Source: Endomychus coccineus (Eukaryota; Arthropoda; Insecta; Coleoptera; Endomychidae). From it: DNA of 64,000 bases. The notes under the pieces are model-generated. The model was not told where the DNA came from. It ran no database searches and was given only the letters and a program-made list of their open reading frames with translations. The translations under genes and the position numbers were made by a program. Of this stretch, positions 44,891 through 55,115 are shown piece after piece. The stretch covers positions 73,386,633 to 73,450,632 of the forward strand of contig OY294068.1 of the NCBI GenBank assembly GCA_958510875.1, in the 5' to 3' direction. Position 1 is the stretch's first letter; each line of letters begins with the position of its first letter.

Positions 44891-46652
44891 ATTTGATGAG
44901 CGACAATATAATATTTACACAGATCAGCAAATTGCATGATTTAGATGCATTTTTTGTATGCACAAATGCAGCCAAGCTTTTCCTGGTAAAACAAATATGT
45001 AACATTTTTTTCTATTGTGTTTCTGAAGCAAATGGCGAAAACCGCATCTCGATACAGGTTGCCAGTAAAACATCATTTGGCCTTTTTACGGCTATATTTC
45101 CTCGACTATTATGGGGGAATTGTTTTCGCTATTTCATTTTCCATACGATATAAGCAAATATCTAACACTATTAACACACTAGTGGATTCTTCGTTACGTT
45201 AGTAACGTTTTGTGAAATTGGAGTCATGTTAGCCATGTTTCATTATTTGAGAGGAAGTCATGAAATAAATCAAAAGAACTTGTGAAGTAAGCTCTTGTGT
45301 TTGTTCTATTGACAGATACGTCACAGAAGGTGCCACATCGGTCCACAGAATTTGTGATAAAATTTGTTCATTTCGGGCAGCCATATTTTTACATTTTTAC
45401 AAAAATTTAATCGGTTGTCGAAATTTTCAGCATTTAGGGGGCTTGATGAAGTTCAATATGGTAGGGATGCACTCGAAATTGGTCTGATACTCAGGTAGGA
45501 AGCTCATTCTGTACATAAGCTTAGACATTTATAACATTTTCCTCAACTCTTACCCTTCGATTTCTTTGCAATGTAGGAAGTGGTTGAACGCAACTGTGCT
45601 GCTGCAGACGTCTAGCTAGACGCAGGAAAACTGGAATAATGTCTCCTATTAAGTATTACCGGGATGCTAATGTTACATTTTCGAAACACTGGAAAAATAC
45701 TGCCAACATATCGTGAGCTTCTTCATTTGTGAAAGGCATTTTCAGATAGTTAGGTATAATAAATCATGATAAACAATATTAGATTTTGCTTATATGAATT
45801 CATCTGTGAACAGAATAAACCCAAGAGCTTACTTGACAAGTTCTTTAGATTCAATTGATGGCCTCCTGTGCAATAATGACTCCAATTTCACAAGTGACTT
45901 ACTAACCCAATGAAGAATCCACTCGAGAGTTGAAATTGTGGATATTTGCCTATATCATATGGAAAATGCAATAGCGAAAACAATTTCCCCACAATTCTTC
46001 TGATAATTAAAGTAGAGGTTACAGGTTCCTGAGTCACGAACGTACATCTTTTAGTTAACTTTGAAACGAAACAAGATATCGATGTGCGATTTTCAGGTTT
46101 TTGTTGCAAATTTAATCTCATTTTCGATTATCATGTCATAGTTATACCGTATGATTTGAGTTTTTGAGATAAAATCAAAAAAACTGTTGTCATTACAAAT
46201 TACGCCCTCTAGCAATTTTATTAGGAACTATCGTGTACCAATAGATACGTCAATTGAAAGCACGTAACTTCTCTTTCCATACAAACTCAAGTTTACTAAA
46301 ATCGAATGAGTCGTTTAGAAACTACATCGATTTAATTGATTCTACTTTCAATAGCTTCCCCCACTCTTATCAAGGTCGGTACGCGATGTACTTTGGATCA
46401 AAATGATGTAAAATTGTCTAATCTTTCTAATGATGTTGATAAAGATATACCTTAATGTGAGAATTTCCGGAGAAATTTGGAATTTTAATATTTAATTTTC
46501 AATTACGCCATCTTGCAGCAAAATGCGGAACATGAAAACAATTTCCAGGATTTTCTCATGGTCCTTTTAATCAGACATTTTTTTTCTCCCATTTCTATTC
46601 CCAGTAGTTTCTGAGATATGACCGAGGGCCCTTACTGATCACGCTGTATATT

Positions 46653-47941
46653 ACGCTACTGTAAGCATTACTCCTCCTAGACCGTTAGACTTACATGCAC
46701 ATGCTATATGTCAATCGAAACGCCTTTCGATTTTTGATTTTCGGTGACCTTTGACCTCAAAATAAAAAACTGATTTTCTAAGAAACTATAGGGTAGATGA
46801 AAAATAATTTCGGATTTGGATTCAGCATACAAAAATTAGTCAGAAAAGTTACTTACAATTTGAATTTTTTTTCGAAAATGTCAAACTTTTCAATTTTTAA
46901 ATTTTATTTTTTAATTTATTTTCTTTGAATTTTCGATAAAAAATAAATTTAAAGACATATGTGAATTCAGCATATTAAAATTAAGCGCATCGTAAAAGAA
47001 AATAAACAAAAAATTACTAAAAAAATTTATGTAAAGTGGCTATACCAGTTTTTTACTACTCGCATAGGTTTGATCTAAGCTTCTGATCACTTTTAAGTGA
47101 CAGAATAAAGGTTGTTTTCAAGTTGTTGATGAGATTCTATGCACCATGTGGCTTGACCGCAGCAGAGAGATCTAGGAATATAAAAAAAATAAAAAAATAA
47201 TCTAAATTTCACTAGATTGACGCCATTTTTCTTTTTTGGGTAAGTAGTATATCAGCCATGGACAGATTTATGTAGCTCTTAGCCGTTCTACTTCATTTGA
47301 TGGAGTGAACATATTTATCGAGCCGGAGAAAGATTAATACATCACATCTGATAATTCAATTTCTACTTAAAATCCTGTGTATAATGAAATTTTGTAAATT
47401 TAATATAAAAATCAAATTCCAATTTTATATTAAGAGCTGAAAATTGTAAATATTTGTACTTTTATACTTGACTATTGTATTTTGTATATAATTACAACCT
47501 AATATTTGATTTAGTTTTAAAACAAATTTATTATTACTTTGAATAAATATCGCGAAATAATGAGGGTGACTTTTTATTCTAGCGGAATTTCGCGCGGGTT
47601 GCTATTTTGAATTATTGCAAGATTAACCATTTACCTTGAATGTACTTTATAATCCTAACGTCTTATCCTACCCCTTGGAAAGTCACCCACTATAGTAAGT
47701 AAAGTGTAACTAACTATTCGAAACTATTTTTCGCCCCTCCTGAATCAAATCATTTGATAATTAATAAATTCTTTATACCTACATCAGCGAATGTTATCAA
47801 AACTGCATATTTTTATTTATTTGAACTGAATCCTGCTTAACCTCAAACTCGATTATATCTGATCAGTATTTTCATTCGAAAGTACTCAATATTATACGGT
47901 TTGATTAGATTTCATACAATAATATGAAGCAAGGTGGTCAC
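46653..47941. other. Intron of the B56 gene downstream of exon 1
   Basis: No coding region. A possible small MITE at about 47567-47690 has 10-bp ends GGGTGACTTT/AAAGTCACCC. Confidence 0.35.
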
Positions 47942-48287
47942 CTGCCAATAACGGTAAAACTCCTGATGTCTGCAAATAGCGCACTGCATGACTGTCCTTC
48001 TGCATGTAAATAGGCAAACAACCATTTTTTCCGGACAACTCCATGATCCCATCCTTGAAATCTTGAACGGCCATGACATTATCTTTGATGAAGAATGTCA
48101 CCGCAGCCTTGGGTCCTGTCGTTTCTTGATCCACGCAAGCCGAACTCTGGGCCGCCTTCAAGGAATCGACGCTCGCAGACGCCACTAGGTCTAAACCGCT
48201 ATGGAAGGATGGTGATTTCGGTATTCCTAAAGGAGATGTATCCCGACCACCCATAACATGACCTTGCGCGAAAGTTGAATGAACCAT
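47942..48287 (-). CDS. PP2A-B': PP2A B56 exon 1: N-terminal extension
   Basis: This open exon starts with ATG at 48287 (MVHSTFAQGHVMGG) and ends at a CAG|GTGACC donor, leaving one base of a codon (phase 1). Exon 2 begins with AT, so the split codon reads GAT (D), and the reading frame continues into the conserved B56 core. It encodes about 115 residues rich in Ser, Ala and Gly in the first half. B56 N-termini are variable and poorly conserved, so I assign this exon by phase, strand and position, not by recognised homology. A GTG six bases upstream is in frame, but the ATG is the natural start. It lies 20.7 kb from exon 2. It could be one of several alternative first exons, or less likely belong to another gene. 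Confidence 0.6.
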
Positions 48288-48600
48288 ATTCACAATAACT
48301 CGACACTAACTACACAGGATGTACGTCTTCTTAATAATGTATAAAAAAAACCAACTATCAAAATGACAACCGTTTGAGAATAATTATTATGTGCACAGAC
48401 GAGACAACGGACAGGATGCCCGCCATAGTTTACCTCGATGCAATATGTTTACTTGGTATTCGGAAATAAATGATAAGGCGGTGAAGGATATGGATTAATC
48501 GCGGTGGCACTGTTATAAGAGCGCATGCGTCACATGCTACCCTAAGAAACACACGTTTGAAAATAACTAGTAGAATATCCTGATATCCATTCTGAATCAA
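48288..48600 (-). promoter_or_regulatory. Candidate 5' UTR and promoter of the B56 gene
   Basis: This is the sequence upstream of exon 1 on the minus strand. It contains a GCGCATGCG palindrome at 48521-48529 next to CACATG, which resembles an NRF-1/ewg-type site common in housekeeping promoters. No clear TATA box is placed at a useful distance. The assignment depends on exon 1 being the true first exon. Confidence 0.25.
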
Positions 48601-49262
48601 TGCTGGTTATTTACATTTATGAGCATGATTTCAATTCGTTTGGAGAACCACTATTTTTATTATGTAAATCACAACAAGGCTGTTTTATTCAATGCTAATG
48701 TTTTCTATAAGTACACTTCAATATAATTATGTTCACATGCCAAAATGTGACGTTTTGGTTATTATAAGCAATGTGCAATTCTAGCCAAATCATTTGGTTT
48801 CATTTCCTTCCCAATAAATGTTCCCGACAGCGATGAAAGCTTGCTTTTTGTGAGATCAATAGATTACTGACTTCCCTCACTTCTATTGGCAACAGCTTTC
48901 GGACACTCCGGCTGGTCAATATGATTGTAGGAACAGAAAATATATTGGAAAGGATTTAGAAACAGCTAATGAAATAAGTTGAATTATACTTTGTTACATT
49001 GAAATTGTGCTCAAATGGTTTATATAATATATTTTATAACTCTGTTTTATACTGACACCTGCTGTCAGGTTCACTAGAAATTATTCAAACTATAATTATT
49101 ATAACCTTGTTTTATATTGACACCTATACTGTCATATGAACTATCAAAATTTCCCGAGTGAACAAACATAAAATAGACTGTGAGGTCACATCGATGACGT
49201 CACTTGAATCTTAATATTAGAGTCTCTGACACTTCTGCAGATTAAATATATGCGTGTCATAT
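48601..49262. other. Upstream flank of the B56 gene
   Basis: AT-rich, with two diverged copies of a TTTTATA(C/T)TGACACCT string near 49042 and 49112. No gene recognised. Confidence 0.35.
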
Positions 49263-51682
49263 ACAATCAAAACGAAACACGGCCGATATCTCATATACCG
49301 TTCGTTTAAACAAAAATCGCTCGGACCCGTCGATTTTAATTTCCCGGGGGAAAGATTTTGCCTATATCATCAACCTTGTAACCCTTCGCGGGGGTGAGCT
49401 TTAACCCCAAAATCTTAAATGGGAATAGGGGTCAAGCGGTAACTTATTTTAAAGGTAATCAAATTCTCTGTTCAACGCAACTTAGTTTTACAAATTTGAT
49501 ACAGCCGTTTTTGGGAAAATAGGGGGAGAATAATGAAAACAAAAATTATTGCTCGGTGGAAAAATGTTGAGATCCGTTGATTGTTATAGCGAGAAAAAGT
49601 TTTTTTTCGCTTATTTTAAACTCTGCCACTCAACCTCCCACAGAGGTAAGCTTCAACCCTTAAATTAAAATGGGATTAAAAGTCAAATGATACCACAATT
49701 CAAAGGCCATCAAAATGTCTTTTCACGGCCTAACAATTTTCAAGAATTAAATAGGTAGTTAAGTTAGTTAATAAGTCAACACTGATAAAACATTTGTATC
49801 GATTTTTCGTTAATTTTATGTAATAAAATGGTTTTTGTGGTAAAAATTATTCTTTTTGAGCTTAGCTTTACGGTATGATTAAGGTATACAAAGAAAGATG
49901 ATACACAAAATGTAAATTCAGTTTATTCATTGTTCATGATAATAAGTGCTGAAAGTGTTGGCCTCCTACTTCCATACAATAATAGAGATTATGTTCAAAA
50001 GGGTCCCTGACATTATGAAGCATTTCTGGTGTAATGGCCCGACATTCATCAATGACCGGCTGACGTAATTCATTTAATGAGTGTGGCTGAGTCTTATAAA
50101 TCTTACTTTTTAAGTGACCCCATAGAAAAAATCTAAAGGGGTCAAGTCAGGTGATCTTGCAGGCCACTCTGTTGGTCCTCTTCGGCCGATCCATCTACCA
50201 GAATACGTCCTATTTGAACATTCAAGAGCAGCAAGGGTATAATGAGGAGGTGCATCTTGTTGAAATGTCAACTCTTCAGCGTTGTAATTGTTATTATTTT
50301 TAAGGGTTTCTGTCAATGCAGGATCGATAGCGTCTTCTAATAATTGCAGATACATTTCTCCATTTAGATTTCCTGGGAGAAAAAAAGGACCAATTAAGCA
50401 ATCGCCATAAATTCCAACCCAGACATTCAATTTCTCAGGACGTTGAATGTGAACCTCATGGAATAGATGTGGATTTTCGTCAGAACAATATCGACAATTG
50501 TGACGATTAACAGTCCCATTTAGAAAAAACGAACACTGTTGAACACTAAATTCGGATTATTCATTATTCGTTCAGTCATAATCTCGCAAAATTACAAACG
50601 TCTGTCAAAGTCATCTTCGTTTAATTGTTGTAAAAGATGAATTTTGTAGGGGTGAAATTTATGTGTCTTTAAATTCCTGCGAATACTCGTTTGAGATATG
50701 CCACACACTACAGGTAGTTCCTTGGTGCTTAATGTAGGGTCCACATTGACGTGGCCCAAAACAGCAACTTCCACTGCTTCGTTTCCCATTATACTTCGAT
50801 TTGGAGCAATTGGTTTTCGGTTTGTCACTGATCCTGCCTCCCTAAATTTTACTACCAGCTCAATTATGTATTTTCGGTTAACATGTTTATCTGGATTCAT
50901 TTCATTGAATACCCGTGCTGCAATATTAGCACATCTACCATTTTCATAATACCGTTCAATCAGCGATACTCTTTCTGCAGTAGAATACACCATTTTAGAT
51001 CAAAATAAAGTTTAGTCATCATAGACAAAACCCTGCGAGATACCAAATTGAAATGAATTAAATGTAAATACTCGGAACTTCTAAGAAACTGCAAAATTTT
51101 TCCAATTCTTTACAAAAACAGAATTCCACGGCAGATAAAATGAAGTACTTTTTTCTTCGAACGATAAAATTAGAATTTACATTACCTTTTGTCATTGGTG
51201 AATCGATCGGGGAATGTAGAAAACATTTCCTTATTAAAATAAATTTTAATTTAAGGGTTGAAGCTCACCCTTGCGGGATGTTGAAGTGATAGAGTTGGAA
51301 ATTATGCACAAAAGATTTCTTCTCCGAAATAAAAATCAAGGGGTTTTAACATTTTTTCATCGAGCAATGATTATTGACAAACTGTTTTCTTTCAATTGTT
51401 GTTCCCTCATTTTCTTAAAAACGGCTGCATCAAATTTGTAAAACTAAGATGCGTTGAATAGAGGATTCGATTATCTTTAAAATAAGGTACAACTCGACCC
51501 CTATTGCCATTTACGATTTTGGGGTTAAAGCTCACCCCCTCGAGGGGGTGAAAGTTACAAGGTTGATGATATGAGCAAAATATTTCCTCAGGAAAATAAA
51601 ATTTGACGGGTCCGAGCATTTTTTTTTTAAACGAACGGTATATGAGATATTGGCCGTGTTTCGTTTTGATTGGCCCACCCGG
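49263..51682 (-). mobile_element. Long-TIR mariner-like element B
   Basis: Opposite orientation to the copy at 21559. Right end GGCCCACCCGGTA. The left end starts at CAATCAAAACGAAACACGGC, lacking about ten outermost bases (GGGTGGGC). Several hundred bp of subterminal inverted repeat as in copy A. Confidence 0.83.
49934..50993 (-). pseudogene. mariner-like transposase pseudogene B
   Basis: The N-terminus is better kept than in copy A: MVYSTAERVSLIERYYENGR, a DUF4817 helix-turn-helix, then VVKFREAGSVTNRKPIAPN, a second helix-turn-helix (HVNVDPTLSTKELPVVCGIS) and LQQLNEDDFDRRL. The first catalytic block is altered exactly as in copy A: the DNA spells GTGTTCAACAGTGTTCG where FSDEAT is expected. 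After a frameshift: VWVGIYGDCLIGPFFLPGNL, FQQDAPPHY (second Asp, one Gly short of the usual QQDGAPPHY) and RSPDLTPLDFF (third Asp). The end is on the plus strand near 49934. Not functional. Confidence 0.85.
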
Positions 51683-53267
51683 TATATTTATAACCAGAAA
51701 AACATGGTTGTCATTATGGTTCAATAAAATAATTCAAAAACAGAATATTGATCTCAAAAATATCACTCGAAACAATACAGTTCCTTTTTCAACGCGCGCG
51801 CGCCGACACACACAAACTTACAACACACACGCGCCCGCACGTACACATAGACACACACAAATGTAATAATAACTTACTTTTGTAACTTATATTGCCACTT
51901 CGTTCTAAGGTAATATTAATACCAAACGTGTTAATTGCTTTAATACTGTATAGCCAATCTATTAAGTAGGACACAAAATTTTAAAAACACACACATAGAT
52001 AGCGGGTTTATCATCAACCCTCTTCGCAGTGGTATCATTATTCCATATTACAGGCCACTATTAAAGCCAACCACAACATACATATAAGCAGTTACTCGAT
52101 ATTTGGATTTTTAAAGAGAATATCAGACGGAGTCAAGTCCAAAAGTCTACAGTTTTAACTGGAAGAGAAGCCTTTATATACCAAGCTCCAGATGACATAT
52201 ATCTAATGAATAATGTAAATGAATTTATTCTAATTTATAAATGTTTAACTTTTCCTGAGCGAGTAGGTACTACTTACTATTTAGTTAAGACTAAAATTCA
52301 AAATTATAAATAGAACGAGCGTTTTAAGAATAATAGCATATTCTTCCCATAAGTCTTTATACTTCCTTTTCTTTAGAATTTCAAGATACGGATCCGAACA
52401 AGGCAATATCGATACTGTTTCTGTAATATTAATGAGATTGATACTTTTGTTACGATCCGTATTGATACAAAATAGCGATAGTTCTCACAGTATCGAACAT
52501 CCCTAATCCAAGCCAAAAGAATATTGCGTAGATATGAAGCATGCAATGATAAAATTCAATAACGCGTTCGTTAAACAGTGTCGCGTGTTATTTTGTCAAC
52601 AAATAGACAACAAGTCAGATAAAATCAGAATAATCCCACAAGGACCAATGATTCATGATTGTTGAATGAACAAAATTCAATATTTTTCACAGTATGTGTC
52701 ATCCTGCAAATAGCTGCACACTTTAATAATTCTCAGTTTGCGATGAAACTATTTCATGCGCTAATAAAAATTCCGCGTGCATTTCTTCCACATAGCTCAT
52801 CGTACGTTGAATTAATCTTCCTCCGCTTCAATTAATGTATCCAATTAAATATAATGACAGATATATTTCTGGCGGTTTAATCTCAAGTTTGAATTCCTAC
52901 CAAAATCTATTTAAGCTTCTGTGCGAATATGCCTTCACTAAAATCATTTCCGTCTACAGTTACAACAATTAATAGAATGTCACTAAAAATATCATAAAAT
53001 GTTGGCCATTTAGAGGAGTGGCCGCTGTAAAGGAATACAAATTCTGGTGTTTTTTGTGAAAGAAATAACAACAATTATATATGTACTATGTATGTACTTA
53101 CATATCCATATTTTTGTCAACATAATGTGATGTAACCGGAATACAAAACCACTTTTAAATAATAAACATTTAACTTTGTGAAAAAACTGTTCGCGGGAAG
53201 TCGTTTCAAATTATTCATTTTGGTTTTTGTTACTTCATTCTCACATTTTACTAAGATTTGGGAAATA
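51683..53267. other. Intergenic, nothing recognised
   Basis: Contains a degenerate CG/CA dinucleotide-rich patch at 51790-51862 (microsatellite-like). Otherwise AT-rich with no coding blocks. Confidence 0.4.
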
Positions 53268-55115
53268 TCAATGGTCAAATGGCCATTTTTTTGTCACTAA
53301 GAAAATGTCTATGTCCTTCAGTTTTTCACAAACTTCACTCATATTTTGCACAGATGAACACAAAATCTCTCCGTCTTGGTCACTTTCACATTCTTCATCT
53401 GCAATAGGGTCAGTTTTGCTTTCTTCGTCAGTGAATTCCTGAAGTATTTCCTGGAAATAAAAATCTGGATTCTCTGTTAAGAGTTCTGAATCGATTAAGA
53501 CATATTTTTCCAGATCTAGATTTGCTGACATATTTTTGAAGAAAGAGGACAACTAACAGTGAAATGTCATCTTCTTCTTCGAAAGCCTCATCTTCTTGGA
53601 ACGTTTCCATAAATCAAGCCCTTTGGAAACATTTTTTTTAGTCGCAGATGGAACATTTTTTCATGCTGTAACTATCCATACTTTTATCTGCTCTTTCAAA
53701 ATTATATTCGGTGTTCGTAAAAGCCAAAAGTCTATATTTTATTTTGAAATTTTGTATTATCCCTTGATCCAGTGGTTGGCAATGAGACGTAGTGTTGGGA
53801 GGTAGAAAAACAATTCGAACATTTTCAAATTCCATTTTTGGATGGGCAGTAGTGAATAAAAGAACTTTTCTACCCGGGTTTTTCATTTTTTTGTGAAGCT
53901 TTTCAACCAAAAACTCTTCATCACTGTTGTCATTCAAGCTTTTTTATTGGATACCCATTCTATTGGCAATTTATTTACATGTGCTCCTTTGAAACATCGC
54001 GGATTTTTGCTTTTTCCTATAACTAGTGGATTTTAGTTCTCACCATTCATGTTACATCAAAAAAGCAGTGTCACTCGCTGTTTAGCTGATGTCAATCTAA
54101 TTTTTCAATCTTCAACACTTACTTGGTCCACGTCAGCTTACCACAAACTGTTTTACAGTTGATGTCGTGTCTCTGGCAGAACCTATTCAACCAGCCATTT
54201 GAAGCCTTAAATCCGTTAAATTTCAAATTTTCGGATACTTCTAGAGCTTTTTCTTTTATCAAGGGTCCCGATATAAGAATCATTTCATTTCTAGCTTTGC
54301 AAAACCAATCATAAGCTATTTGGTCAATAGCAAATCCTTCTATTTTTGTAATTTCCGTTTTTCAACACTTACTTGGTCCACGTCAGCTTACCACAAACTG
54401 TTTTACAGTTGATGTCGTGTCTCTGGCAGAACCTATTCAACCAGCCATTTGAAGCCTTAAATCCGTTAAATTTCAAATTTTCGGATACTTCTAGAGCTTT
54501 TTCTTTTATCAAGGGTCCCGATATAAGAATCATTTCATTTCTAGCTTTGCAAAACCAATCATAAGCTATTTGGTCAATAGCAAATCCTTCTATTTTTGTA
54601 ATTTCCGTTTTTCAACACTTACTTGGTCCACGTCAGCTTACCACAAACTGTTTTACAGTTGATGTCGTGTCTCTGGCAGAACCTATTCAACCAGCCATTT
54701 GAAGCCTTAAATCCGTTAAATTTCAAATTTTCGGATACTTCTAGAGCTTTTTCTTTTATCAAGGGTCCCGATATAAGAATCATTTCATTTCTAGCTTTGC
54801 AAAACCAATCATAAGCTATTTGGTCAATAGCAAATCCTTCTATTTTTGTAATTTCCGTTTTTTAACTGCATTAGCGCCTCCTTCTTCAAAAAGTTTTTTT
54901 AATTCCATCATATTCCTGAGAATATCATTCACTTGTGTTCTTCCAACACTAAACTTTTCCGCCAATTTTAGCGCACTGGTACCGTATTTTTCGCTTTCCT
55001 GGATAATTTCAAATTTTTCTATAGAAGCAAACGGTTTAGAGAAATAATTGCTGTTCTCAAAGGTACAAATTAAACTAAATAATTTTTTGGTAATAGATTT
55101 AAGGTTATAAAGCAT
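53268..55115 (-). pseudogene. pogo/Tigger-type transposase pseudogene
   Basis: On the minus strand, an N-terminal CENP-B-like helix-turn-helix (SIEKFEIIQESEKYGTSALK, LAEKFSVGRTQVNDILRN; 55115-54840). Then a CENP-B/Tc5 second helix-turn-helix (FAIDQIAYDWFCKARNEMIL, ISGPLIKEKALEVSENLKF, FKASNGWLNRFCQRHDIN) present three times in tandem. Next KNPRCFKGAHVNKLPIEWVS-like sequence in a broken frame, then KMKNPGRKVLLFTTAHPKME and VRIVFLPPNTTSHCQPLDQG (DDE core). An acidic tail ends VTKKWPFDH. The first catalytic block (NADETG) is absent. The second, normally LLFIDNAxAHP, reads LLFTTAHP, so both acidic residues are lost. Frameshifts between blocks. Not functional. Confidence 0.82.
54114..54863 (-). 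repeat. Exact tandem triplication of 250 bp
   Basis: Three consecutive units (about 54114-54363, 54364-54613, 54614-54863) are identical as far as I could compare. Each carries the second DNA-binding domain of the Tigger transposase. 250 is not a multiple of three, so the copies lie in different frames. Perfect identity contrasts with the decayed state of the surrounding pseudogene. Confidence 0.9.

Larger units (their letters stand above)
42622..46652. mobile_element. Nested foldback complex (4 kb)
   Basis: The outer ends CAGCGTGATCAGTTAAGGGC (left) and the inverse of CAGCGTGATCAGTAAGGGC (right) continue as arms through TATCTCAGAAACTACTGGGA. Left arm: 42622-42690, a 640-bp insertion, then 43336-about 43960. 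Right arm: about 45990-46652. Inside, 43960-44150 and 44880-45075 form a second inverted pair. A third, at 45105-45240 and 45870-45995, interrupts the right arm. No transposase. The 126-residue frame on the minus strand at 43353-43733 is arm sequence. Confidence 0.75.
9968..48287 (-). other. PP2A-B': Whole B56-type PP2A regulatory subunit gene (five coding exons)
   Basis: This is the only clear host gene here. B56 proteins are HEAT-repeat subunits that bind the PP2A scaffold/catalytic core and select substrates, typically through LxxIxE motifs. The coding sequence is join(47942..48287, 27009..27208, 19704..20662, 13605..13782, 9968..10111) on the minus strand. Exon lengths 346, 200, 959, 178 and 144 sum to 1827 nt, which is 608 residues plus stop, and every junction has GT/AG and a matching phase. 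The length fits vertebrate gamma/delta paralogues (about 600 aa). The wording ([33 protein letters not shown]) is closer to the gamma/delta type than alpha/epsilon, so I call PP2A-B' rather than wdb. Introns of about 20.7, 6.3, 5.9 and 3.5 kb are filled by transposons. A short exon for the usual 'LLxRTVxxEA' stretch was not found between exons 4 and 5. Confidence 0.9.

Noticed and set aside
51790..51862. CpG/CA-rich patch as a promoter
   Set aside because: It is a degenerate dinucleotide repeat without adjacent coding sequence.
54123..54814. Three identical 63-residue plus-strand frames
   Set aside because: Antisense to the triplicated Tigger DNA-binding domain; repetition explains their identity.
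54114..54863. CRISPR-like array because of exact repeats
   Set aside because: No spacers, 250-bp units, eukaryotic context; a simple tandem triplication.
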